From Filosporella fistucella (lineage: Eukaryota; Ascomycota; Leotiomycetes; Helotiales), in assembly GCA_030077755.1 (NCBI GenBank), contig JAQJZZ010000007.1:1426001-1490000 (forward strand): 64,000 nucleotides of DNA. Direction: 5' to 3'. Positions within the stretch are counted from its first letter, which is position 1. Each line of letters begins with the position of its first letter. The position numbers were made by a program, and so were the translations under genes. The notes below the pieces were generated by a model that was given only the letters and a program-made list of their open reading frames with translations, ran no database searches and was not told the DNA's origin. Positions 1 through 9,420 of this stretch are shown here, piece by piece.

Positions 1-1277
1 AAAACTCTGCCTTATAAGCAGAATAGAATAACATCATTTCAAATGGAGCAGCGAGGTCCAAGGCGAAGACTCAGATAGTGGGGAAAGCGCACCAAAGAAT
101 GCTGTATGTTTTCATATCCGATTAAAATGATTGATATGAATGAACTTGAATGTTGTCATGGAAAATTATCGTCATGAAAGCTGTGCCAAGTACTGCTCTG
201 GACTTGTCAGCGAAGGTGCATCCAAAGATGAGAACTGCAGTATGTTTAGAGAAAATGCCAACCTAGGTAGAGGGACAACAACGGAGGAAAACCGTCGTGG
301 TAGGACAGCAAACAGCCATCGCTCGCGATCACTTCGAGCTTGCTTCCCTTGTATCTTGGCAATTGCTTCCGTTTACTGTGCCTCCAGCCATACGATCTCT
401 GAGCTCTCGTGAGTGCATGATTAGGAAGCCGACGGGTCAGGTTTACCATATAAGAGTTACATCAATATTGAGTTCAATGGTTCGTATATTCCTCCCCCTA
501 GTCTGCTTATTCGGAGGGAGTTTTTCCAGAGTCATCCGATAATTCATTATAGGCCTGGTGCTTGTCGATTTAGAGATCCCGCATCTTAACAATCTCGGGG
601 ACGGTTTTTACTTCCCCATGAAGCAGTAGAATTGGACTATATTATTGTTCCTGCATACCTCGATGTGACGGTAAATAATTCGACGATACAACTAGCTACC
701 AGAAGGAGAAAACCCTCGGTCGTGAAAGTAAGGCGTTATCACGACCGTATCATTAGACCCCTGATGCAAAGCCTGATAAAAATTATGGCCTGTTTCTCCC
801 TACTCGACGTGATCCCCCTTTATGCTACATGAATTATATTGGAATATGGAGGGGCACAGTCAACCTTCTGTATACGGAAGTCAAAATTTGACTGCAGGTC
901 AAGGAAAATGGATTTAGACTACTCACCGGACGTCTCGATTGGTGTAGTGGGGGAAGCGGAACACACGCCGTGATGCCACCAGATCTTGGTGCAGATCCAA
1001 GAAGACTTTAATTCTCTACTCAAGCTTCGACCAAGTTGGGCGGGCCGTTGAAGCTTATTACATGCTAAGCGCAACCTGTTGTGTCACATCGCCAGCATGC
1101 ACGACACCAGGTTGGTACTGCTTAACGGTTCGGAAGAAGATTGGTCAATGGACAAAGCAATAGGGGGCTTTGAAAATTTGCATAAGTTTGCAAAAGGGGT
1201 TTAACTGGGGTACTTTTCAGGAAAGCCAATGAATAGACGCTGGGTCTTGGACTTTAAAGTTCAGATCGAGTCTAGAT
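1..1277. other. Intergenic, no gene recognised
   Basis: Only short open frames with no recognisable domain, signal peptide or coherent exon chain are visible. The right end probably holds the 3' flank of the broken minus-strand gene that follows. No RNA gene was seen. Confidence 0.4.
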
Positions 1278-2760
1278 TTAATTTTTCGCACAATTTGGAG
1301 CAATCAGATCAAATCCACTAAAGAGGGGATATGTTAGCAAAATACCTGCTTAGAGACAAAGGCAGTTTGGGACTTTGCAAGAGAACCAGTGGTGACTTAC
1401 TTTGGGTAGCAAGCAATGTAGGACGAAATGTAAGATATTTGATTCCACTTGTATGGATATATTAATGCGGTGAAGGCAGGCAAGTTGATATCGTTGAGAT
1501 TGCCAACGATGCTGGAGTAAAATTGCGGTGGAAAGCAGGATGTGATAGTTGACGTTGGAAGTGGGTTGACAGAGTTTCCCCAAAGATAAGGGCCCCAAGC
1601 ATCCATTAGGGTAATAGCATGGGTTGTGCATTGTGGTAATTGTGTATATGTGGTTGTTAAAGCCATGTTATATAAAGCTTGATATGTCTATACTGAAGTC
1701 CAAGTCTAAGGTGTTGTTGTTATTGGAATCATCGCTAGAGAAGAAATGAGAGAACTTGAACTCGTAAGTACACTTGATCGTGATGAACTGGTTGTTACGG
1801 TTGTTGCAGTCGACGTGATCGCTGATTTTGATGTAGAGGACAGAATAGATGAAGACACTTTCGTTATTGGTAAGCAGGTAAAGCAGCCTAGCTCATATAA
1901 TGTATACGGTGAATCAGAAGCTGCAGAATTGGCGAGTTTTCCGGAGTGGAGGATATAATGAGCCCCCAAAGTGAAGCTATATTTGCTAGTCAGCTACCGT
2001 CAGTTTCTCTGCTGCTGATTTAAGTCTACATGTTGGAAAAGATTCAGCGTTGAGTGGCAACTCAAGGACTATGTACGTATTAGACATTGGTGCAAGTCGG
2101 GGTGTTTAAGCAGATTTCACCGTAAGTAGTAGCATTCTCGGTGTAAACACCACTTTGGTAATCAATCACTATGTTCGAACCATCCGAGTAGGACCGAACT
2201 CCACAAGTTGTATTTGGCGGCTGAGGTGCTGCAAAACCTGAGATAACGGAGCATGTTTGCGAGGAGGTATAAGTAAAACATGAAGACGAGTAGAAACGGT
2301 AGGTTGATTGTGTATTGAAGCCTGGAGTTGTAGTATTGTGAAGATTTCAGGCTATTCCTTGCGTAAAATAGACATTCTTGCAAGTAGGTGAAGCTAGACA
2401 GCTTTGTTCACAGGCTGCCTATTCTGAGATTAGTATGAAGATAGAAGATTGAAACTTAATGTAGCTTACAAGACTTGCAACGTAAGGAGAACCAGCGGCG
2501 TAAGATATAAGATAACCAGTCCCATTAGAATTTGCTTGTTGGCCACATATTGCATCAGATGGCTGCGGCAACGCAAGCCCTGACACAGTTGAACATGAAG
2601 CCAAACTAGCAGATGAGAAGAGTACCCTCGTAGCCAAAGCAGTCGTGGTTGTTGGTGCAATTGTGATGGAAGCTGCAATGACGAAGGAACGCTGACCTAG
2701 AAGAAGCAGTGCAACGGTTAAAAGATATCGTATCGTCATCGTCATCATCGTTAGCGCCAT
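1278..2760 (-). pseudogene. Degraded gene for a secreted apple/PAN-like and Ser/Thr-rich protein
   Basis: The minus-strand ATG at 2760 opens a frame with a hydrophobic signal peptide (first 30 residues, core YLLTVALLLLG). It then runs into a Cys-containing segment. A GTAAGC donor and an AG acceptor near 2463/2418 join it to a segment with the motif ACEQSCLASPTCKNVYF, which resembles fungal apple/PAN-type domains. That frame is cut by TGA at 2347-2349 where the motif would carry Cys, and again by TAA at 2090-2092. Downstream on the same strand are a Ser/Thr-rich linker (about 1725-1870) and a segment with CFPPQFYSS (about 1525-1560), which sits in the linker frame after two TAG codons (1706-1708, 1688-1690). 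Both TAGs could be CAG changed by C to T. The segment ends near a GTAAGT donor at about 1398 and a short last exon stopping at 1278. The domain order fits a fungal cell-surface protein. Several in-frame stops make a working gene unlikely, but unrecognised introns could remove some of them. Confidence 0.5.
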
Positions 2761-3467
2761 AGAGTGAATAACAGATCTCAGTGAAAAATCAAACTGTGCA
2801 AAATGTTATGAGAATTTTTCAAAGACAATATAATAGATGGATACGTCTTCATGCCACATGAATATCACGAGATCGCTACTGCACTGTACCTAGGAAGCCT
2901 GGCTCTCTGAAGATGGTTACGCTAAGCCATCCTCGCTCTATAACATGGGCGAGGAATAACCACAACGCCGGGGACAATATCTCATCAATCATCATGAAGC
3001 CATCTGGCAGCGCCCCTGTATTGTTGAAAGCTGAACCAGGACATGTGCTTCCGTCGATTGTAGGTACACGGATAAATTCGATTCAGGTTCAGGACTTTAC
3101 CCTACATAAGGAATAAGGTAACCTGCAGGTACCCTGGTACTCCGTTCACCTTACCATCCGTGTTCTGCGTTTTGATATCTAATCCAGGCACCTATAGCGC
3201 CGCTCGAGTACCTCACATTACTTTCTTATCCTTGCGATTTAAGTGATACGATCACAATTATCGATCTACGGCGCATCAAGAATTACCATCTTGGCTTTGG
3301 CTATCATGTGACAGTGAGGATATCAAAATTTCTCATTTCGGGAATGTCTCTCACGAGGGTTGAGCAGCTCCTCCTCTCCTCCTCTTCTCTTCCCCTACAA
3401 GGACTCTCTTTCGTTGATATCACTCCTATCAACATCACCTTCCATTCTTCGTTCACTCACGCAAAAC
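2761..3467. other. Intergenic between two divergent broken secreted-protein genes
   Basis: No coding frame is recognised. The interval separates the starts of two divergently oriented genes that both begin with a signal peptide, so it would once have held both promoters. Confidence 0.4.
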
Positions 3468-4244
3468 ATGGAGCATTTTCAACTTCGAAACTTGCTCTTT
3501 CAATGTTCACCATTATTCGTACTCATATTTTTCTTCGTCTCATCTGTATGAACAAGTGATTTCCCTCACCATGCTCTAGAGCACTCACAAAATCATTCAC
3601 CTTACGCTGGGCTGAGTGTTCGAAATGCTTCTTTAAACCAGAACATAACTACGTCTACTCTAGCACAAGCGCAGAAGATAGTAGCAGACGCTGTGAAACA
3701 CCAAGGCGAGTAAGTTCAGATTCTTATAAGACTCTCATCGCTTCGCATTTTCCTTCCCAATGGGGGTGTAAGTCTCTATCAAAAATTTCAACTAATGTTT
3801 CGGGGCGCAGTTATAACACCTTCCGCATTGCAAATCCAAGAACCAACAAATATTACTTCAGCAATTCACCTGAAGCCATTACGCATAGAAGATAGAAAAG
3901 AGATACGGAGCCAGCTCCTCCAATACTAAGCGCATCAATTCGAGCTACTGCTGCGTTGCTGGCAGAGCATGATGCTGCAGCACAAGCTGCCAACGGAACT
4001 TTGAATAGAGTCTACTCTAAACCTCAATTCGATACTTCAGATTCAGACCATGGCAATTTCTCCAAGCGGGCGACTTTAAGTTACTGGGCTGCAAATGTAA
4101 ATCGTAATGTTGTAGCTCCAATGTAAGCACCTCCTTATTATTCTATCGGAAAACATAGCACTATTTCATCCGAAACCTTTAGATATCTTATTAATAAAAC
4201 TTTCTAGGGGCGGTAATTCATCTTGGCTTGTGAATGGGTCCTAG
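3468..4244 (+). pseudogene. 5' part of a secreted-protein gene, cut off at an A+T island
   Basis: The ATG at 3468 encodes a signal peptide with core LFVLIFFFVSSV. Four exons can be chained in frame. The first ends at a GTATGA donor at 3546 and the second reads HSQNHSPYAGLSVRN onward to a GTAAGT donor near 3709. The third starts after a GCGCAG acceptor near 3810 and contains DYNTFRIANPRTNKYYF; it ends at a GTAAGC donor near 4122. The fourth starts at 4208 (GGNSSWLVNGS) and stops at 4242-4244, where the A+T island begins. One TAG interrupts the third exon at 3893-3895 and could be a mutated CAG. The YWAANV...APMGGNSSW stretch recalls the region just before the first catalytic module of GH55 exo-1,3-beta-glucanases. 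That assignment is weak, because the diagnostic pectate-lyase-like fold would lie downstream and is absent. I read it as a truncated secreted enzyme gene. Confidence 0.55.
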
Positions 4245-6330
4245 TGCAGTTAGGAGGTAATTTTTATACTAATTGGGTATAGGTTTATTATAATATAATA
4301 AATCCTATATTTGCTAGCAATGCGGTATAATCTTAAACCTAAGTAATAAGGATATTGTTATTAAAATTAAATAAATATAAAGATTTTACTTTAAAATAAA
4401 TATTATTAAGAATTAAATTATTTAGCTATTTAAATACTTATTAACTTTATAATATAATTATAAATTAATAATTTTACTTTAATTAAGGAAATTAATTATA
4501 ATTTAAATTTATTTTTAATTTAATATAAATTAAAGAATTATAATTATAATTATAAAAAAAATAAAAAAAATATAAGAATTATAATAAAGTAAATTATAAT
4601 ATAATTAATATATTATAATTTCTTATAAATCCTTTTTTTATTTTTATTTTTAATTTATTTTTAATTTTAATACTTAAATTAAGTTTCTTAAAAGAATATA
4701 ATATAATAATTATTTTATAAATTAATACTTATAAGGTTTTAAATAAAGAATAAATATATTATAAAAATATTTTTAATTATAATATTATTAAATATAAAGA
4801 ATATTATTTAATAATTAAAGTATTAATTTTATATAAAACCCTTATTCTTAATAAATCTTATAAATTATTATAAATTAAATAAATTAATATTAATTTCCTT
4901 AATTTATTTTAATCTCTTTAATTTAATTATATAAACTTTTTATTTTATAATTCTTTATATAAGCTAATTAACTTATCAAGCTTAAAATTATAGCTATTAT
5001 AATTATAATTATAATATTATTTTCTTTTTAAATTAATATTATTTTAATATTAAAGAAAAAATAAGAAATTTTTAATTTTAACCCTTTTTTTTCTTTTATT
5101 ATAATTATATTTAATTTTAAGAAAATTATTTACTTTTTAAAAAATTAAAGAACATTAATTAAATTTATATATTTATATATTTTTAAAGGAAATAATTATA
5201 CTTTTTTATTCTTATTATTAAAAGGATATTAAAAGAATATATATAATTTCTTTAAATTTAAATAAGTATTTTAAATATATTTCTTTTAATATTTAAAGCT
5301 TTCTTTAAAATTAAATAATAATTATTATAAATATAAGAATAAACTTAATATAATTAATAATTATTATTTAAGTAAATAATTATATATTAAGCTAAATTAA
5401 TAAAAATTAATAAGTAATAAGAAATATTTTATAATGGTTTAAAATCCTTAAATAAATTAAATATTATAAAAGAATAAAAAAGGAAAGTTATTTTAAAAAA
5501 ATTAAGGTTTTTTAATATTATATTCTTTTTACTTTCTTTTTTAAGGTTTTTTCTTTTAATTATTTTAAGATTAAAATATTATTAAGTTTTTTTAATAAGG
5601 CATGTTAAATAATTTTTAATAATAAAAGTTTCCTTTAAGTTTTAATATATTTTTAAAATATAAATAATTTTTTTGTTTAATTAAATACTTAAATTTTCTT
5701 TTAATTATTTTATAATTTAAGATTTCTTTTATTTTATATTTTATAAATAAATACTTAAATTTAATCTTTATAATAAAAGCAATTAATATTCTTAATAATA
5801 TATTAATTTAAAAAAAGAAATATAAAATATTAAATATATTCTTATTATTTTTAATAATTAAAATTAATAATTTATTAATCCTTTAATCTTAATAATTTTA
5901 AATAATTATAATTTCTTGTTTTTTAATTTATTATTTAATTTAATTATTTATTTGTAAATAAAATAATATTAATAATTTATATTTTATTATAAGAATAGCA
6001 TATAATATTAATAAATATTAATAATCTTAAACTTAATTATAAAATGGATTTAAACTAATTCTTATATATAAGAAGCTTTAATTCTTTACTTTAGCTTTTA
6101 TATTCCCTATTCCTTTTATAATAAACTTAATAATATTTAAATTGCTTTATATTATATTTATATATATTATTTTATAATTTGGTATTCATATTATTATAAT
6201 AATAAATAATGCTTTTTTAATACGTAATTAAAAATCTTAATTAATAATAATATAATTATAATAATCTTAATAAAATTATATAATAATATTTATAATATAT
6301 ATATCTTACTAGGAAATTCCTATATGCCGA
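4245..6330. repeat. RIP-type A+T-rich island
   Basis: About 2.1 kb made almost entirely of A and T, with TA, AAT and TTA dominating both strands and stops in all frames. The flanking DNA is of normal composition. This is the usual end state of repeats mutated by RIP in Pezizomycotina. One segment (4702-4860) can be recognised as a mutated copy of a repeat that is nearly intact near 8.0-8.4 kb, so at least part of the island is a dead LTR-type element. No open coding sequence survives. Confidence 0.8.
4702..4860 (+). repeat. RIP-saturated copy of the TGTAACGG LTR-like repeat
   Basis: Aligned with the copy starting at 8007, the first 29 positions contain 16 differences, all C to T or G to A. 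Only one of the 17 G/C positions kept its base. The match to the copy at 8212 continues with small indels through blocks such as ATATTATAAA and ATATAAAACC to about 4860. The family is therefore present in three stages of decay in this window. Confidence 0.7.
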
Positions 6331-6700
6331 TATCCTTTAAGTAAAGCAAAAAGTGGCTGTGTGCGCAATTAGTATAATATTTGATAAAAATAACAAGGGC
6401 TTCCAAATTGGAGTTAATTCATAGTCTAATCAATTGGCTTTCAGGTAAGTTAGGAAGCGGGCAAGAGAGTTATTTGTATTTGCAAAGGAGTGACCAGGAG
6501 GAGCTTGTGTAATATTGGGCAAAAGGATGAGTGCGTAATAGATAGTGAGAGTCAGAGCTACATGTCATCTCTATTATATCAATTCCAGTCTCTTGAGTGT
6601 GCAGAGCACTTTAAGGCCGTGCTTGAGACATAATATAGAAAGAAATAGCTCTGCGCCATTTGTCTCAGATAATGGCACATGTAGACCATTCGCCGTGATC
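6331..6700. other. Flank between A+T island and beta-lactamase-family gene
   Basis: Normal-composition DNA holding the 3' flank of the minus-strand beta-lactamase-family gene. No gene is recognised. Confidence 0.4.
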
Positions 6701-7888
6701 CTAGACAGCGAGGGTAACTCCAAGTATCTCATAGACTGCCTTAATGTATGCTGCTGGAGAAGGATGATTATCGCTTAGCATCCTGTTCATGGTATACGCG
6801 ATTGTGAGCCCCCTATCACTATCCATAACCACGATCGAACCGCCCCATCCGCTACCCCACCCAACACTGCCCTCGGGTAACTTGCCTTCGACGACCCCCG
6901 ACCCCGATCCGGTAAGGTAAATCCCAAGTCCACGCCTCCCGCTCCGGCCCATTACCACGTCCTTCCCACTCGCATGCTCCGTAAGCGCGAGTTTCACCGT
7001 CTCAGCCGACAGCAGGCGATGGCCTCCTTCGGCACATGTACCGCCGAGCGAGAAGCAGGAGAGGATCTTGACCAACGCCCTAGCGTTTGTGTGGCCGTTG
7101 ACTGAGCCCAACGCGCTGGACCGCCAGAGCACAGAGTTTGCATCCTCGGCGCTGAACATGGGGTTACAAATGGTGCGCACGAGGAGCGAGTCTTGATCGT
7201 ATTCCGGTAGTTGGCTAAGCACCTTCTGAATCGAAGGTCCTGGTGGAGGTATGACCGGGGCCACCCGGTTCCAGTCCTCTTTGCGACACCCGAGCCGGAA
7301 GTCAGCCTCGTCGCCCAGCGGTCGGCAAATCTCCTCCGTTACGAACTTCTCGATTGACATTCCCGTTTTCCTTCGCACCAGCTCCGCCACGAGGAATCCC
7401 TGCGTCACAGCGTGGTATCCCATTGCAGTTCCGGGAGCCCACAGAGGTGCCTGGCGCGCCAGCTTATCGGTTGCTGCCTCGACATGGCACATTTCCTCCA
7501 GTGTCATATTGTCTTGCCACGTGCTGAGTCCCGCTGTGTGGGCTAGAACTTGACCGACAGTGACCTCGGACTTCCCGTTCACCGCAAACTCAGGCCAGTG
7601 CTGGGCCACTTTGTCCTCGGGGCAAAGCACACCACGCGATATTAGCATTAGGGCCGCCAGGTTGGTGACTAGCTTCGTGGTCGAGAAGACGTTCACTAAC
7701 GTATCCTTTTCCCATGGTTTCTTGGTCAATGGGTCAGCGTACCCCCCCCATATGTCCACCACGTTATCCTCGCCGTTAATATTGACGCACACACTGGCAC
7801 CGACGTCTTGTCCGGACGCGATAAACTCTTGCATCAAATCGCGTAGCTTGGAAAACCGGGCGTCGCAGTGACCTTGGACCTGAGCCAT
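6701..7888 (-). CDS. Serine beta-lactamase-family esterase/transesterase (EstB/LovD-like)
   Basis: A single-exon gene of 395 codons. The in-frame extension upstream begins only with TTG, so the ATG at 7888 is the better start. Residues 69-72 are STTK, the catalytic SxxK serine/lysine pair of class C beta-lactamase-fold enzymes. The second motif tyrosine is probably Tyr158 in GYHAVTQGF. A late GWGGS segment sits where the third motif (HTG/WGG) is expected. Fungal members are mostly carboxylesterases or acyltransferases such as LovD rather than antibiotic-hydrolysing enzymes; the substrate cannot be read from sequence. No signal peptide is visible, so it is probably cytosolic. The gene is clearly richer in G+C than its surroundings and lies alone between two repeat blocks. 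It carries no in-frame stop, unlike other genes of this arm. Horizontal origin or recent duplication is possible but not shown. Confidence 0.88.
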   Translation of the reverse strand: MAQVQGHCDARFSKLRDLMQEFIASGQDVGASVCVNINGEDNVVDIWGGYADPLTKKPWEKDTLVNVFSTTKLVTNLAALMLISRGVLCPEDKVAQHWPEFAVNGKSEVTVGQVLAHTAGLSTWQDNMTLEEMCHVEAATDKLARQAPLWAPGTAMGYHAVTQGFLVAELVRRKTGMSIEKFVTEEICRPLGDEADFRLGCRKEDWNRVAPVIPPPGPSIQKVLSQLPEYDQDSLLVRTICNPMFSAEDANSVLWRSSALGSVNGHTNARALVKILSCFSLGGTCAEGGHRLLSAETVKLALTEHASGKDVVMGRSGRRGLGIYLTGSGSGVVEGKLPEGSVGWGSGWGGSIVVMDSDRGLTIAYTMNRMLSDNHPSPAAYIKAVYEILGVTLAV

Positions 7889-8006
7889 CCTAATGGATAT
7901 TATATTCGTGGCAGCGATGGACAAGTACTATAGAAGGAATGGAGCTCGAATTTAAATAAAAAAAATGGCGATTTCGATCCCTTTGATAGTTGCCTAATTA
8001 GCTGAA
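7889..8006. promoter_or_regulatory. Upstream region of the beta-lactamase-family gene
   Basis: About 120 bp separate the ATG from the first copy of the LTR-like repeat. The promoter must therefore lie in this short interval or within repeat sequence. Confidence 0.35.
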
Positions 8007-8189
8007 TGTAACGGTTGCTCTACGGGCCGATGCTCATAGAGTTCTGGGTAAGGGATAGGTGTATCAAAAGGCGTTTCTTGGTTGCAATGTTATTAAGTAT
8101 GAGAAATACTATTTGAAGTTGAGCATAAAGCTCCTATCTAATGGCAGAAGTGCCGGTATTTTATAGAACCTTCGTTCTTAGTGGATCCC
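8007..8189 (+). repeat. LTR-like repeat, least mutated copy
   Basis: Begins TGTAACGGTTGCTCTACGGG and aligns over about 184 bp with the sequence starting at 8212, with shared blocks such as TTCTGGGTAAGGGATAGG. It keeps more G and C than the other two copies in the window. It looks like the 5' part of a solo LTR. Confidence 0.65.
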
Positions 8190-8211
8190 ATAATTATATA
8201 ATCTGGCTCGG

Positions 8212-8622
8212 TGTAACGGTTGCTATACGGGCCGGTGCTCATATAAGGTTCTGGGTAAGGGATAGGTATATTATAAAGACGCTCTGATTATAATATTACT
8301 AAGTATAAAAAATACTATTTAAAGTTAAGAATAAAGCTCTTATTTAATAATAAAAGTGCTAGTCTTATATAAAACCTTTATTCTTAATAAATCCCTAGGA
8401 TTCCTTATAGCCGGATTTGTAAATCCCTCTTTATTATCTCGCTAATAGGGATCCAGGGATTCATCACGTGATTGCTTCCCGTAATCTCCCTCTAATCTCT
8501 TATGCTATTCTTAGAATTATTAAGGTCTTAGCATAATTGCTATTCCGTTCTTTATCTTATTATTGCAATAACCTTATAACCGTAATATTCAGCCGGAACT
8601 AGTATTCTAAATTATAATACAA
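8212..8622 (+). repeat. LTR-like repeat, second copy, possibly a full solo LTR
   Basis: The first 184 bp (to 8395) are a direct repeat of 8007-8189, partly altered by C to T and G to A changes. The sequence then continues in mixed composition to about 8622, where TAATACA could be the 3' terminus of an LTR with TG...CA ends. No internal retrotransposon domain lies beside it, so a solo LTR is the simplest reading. The 3' limit is uncertain. Confidence 0.5.
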
Positions 8623-8794
8623 ATATAATATATTAAGAATAATCCTTAATACTTAACTGGCTTAAGTCTTTTTATATTTTTAAGAGCCTTGCTCTTAAGA
8701 CTTATATTATTCTTAAAATTATTAATATTTATAAAAGTCTTAATTTTAAAATTTAATAATTTCTTAAATTTAACTTATAATATAATTATAATAT

Positions 8795-9375
8795 TTATAA
8801 GATATAAAATATAATAATATAAGGGGAAACCTTTATTATATATATATATATATCAAAGGAGGGTGGAAGTATCGCTTAAGCTGTGAGGCTTATTAATAAG
8901 GAGTAATAATAATAAATAACTTATATTTTTACTTGACTTTTTACTTAATTCTTAAATACAGGAATTAACTCAATTTAAATATTCAAATAATTTATTCTAG
9001 TAGATTCTATTGATTAGAAATCCACTATTAATATTAATAATATTATAAGCTATGTGATATTATTAATTAATAATCACATATAAGAACGCGTAATACATTA
9101 CGTCAATTTAGCTAATTGATTAGAAATCCAAAGCTATTAAAACTTTCCAAAATCCAAATAACCTAAAAGTATTTATATAAAGACGCTAAGCCGTAATAGG
9201 AAGCTATAACTTATGATATAAGTAATCATAATATTAATAAGCTTATATATAATTTTATAGTAACTTATTACGGTTAGATTATGAGAAATCTTTTCTTAAA
9301 AGGTTTTCTCCTTTTTTAAAAAACTTTTAAAATTTTTTTTTTTTTTTAAAAAAGTTAATAATTATAAATCTAACA
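8795..9375 (-). repeat. 3' LTR of the copia element
   Basis: About 581 bp, matching 14906-15482 along its length. The shared landmarks include the block AAGTATCGCTTAAGCTGTGA and the TCTAACA terminus (plus strand). Differences are scattered substitutions and length changes in A/T runs. Confidence 0.9.
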
Positions 9376-9385
9376 CGCCCTCTTA
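9376..9385 (-). other. Polypurine tract of the copia element
   Basis: Directly inside the 3' LTR the element strand reads TAAGAGGGCG, then the LTR start TGTTAGA. A purine run abutting the 3' LTR is the standard plus-strand primer of LTR retrotransposons. Confidence 0.7.
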
Positions 9386-9420
9386 ATAAGTACTTAAGAA
9401 ATTATTTAAGCTTATTATTT

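Noticed and set aside
7251..7871. Open plus-strand frames of 100 and 103 codons
   Set aside because: They are antisense to the GC-rich beta-lactamase-family gene, whose composition suppresses stops. No family features.
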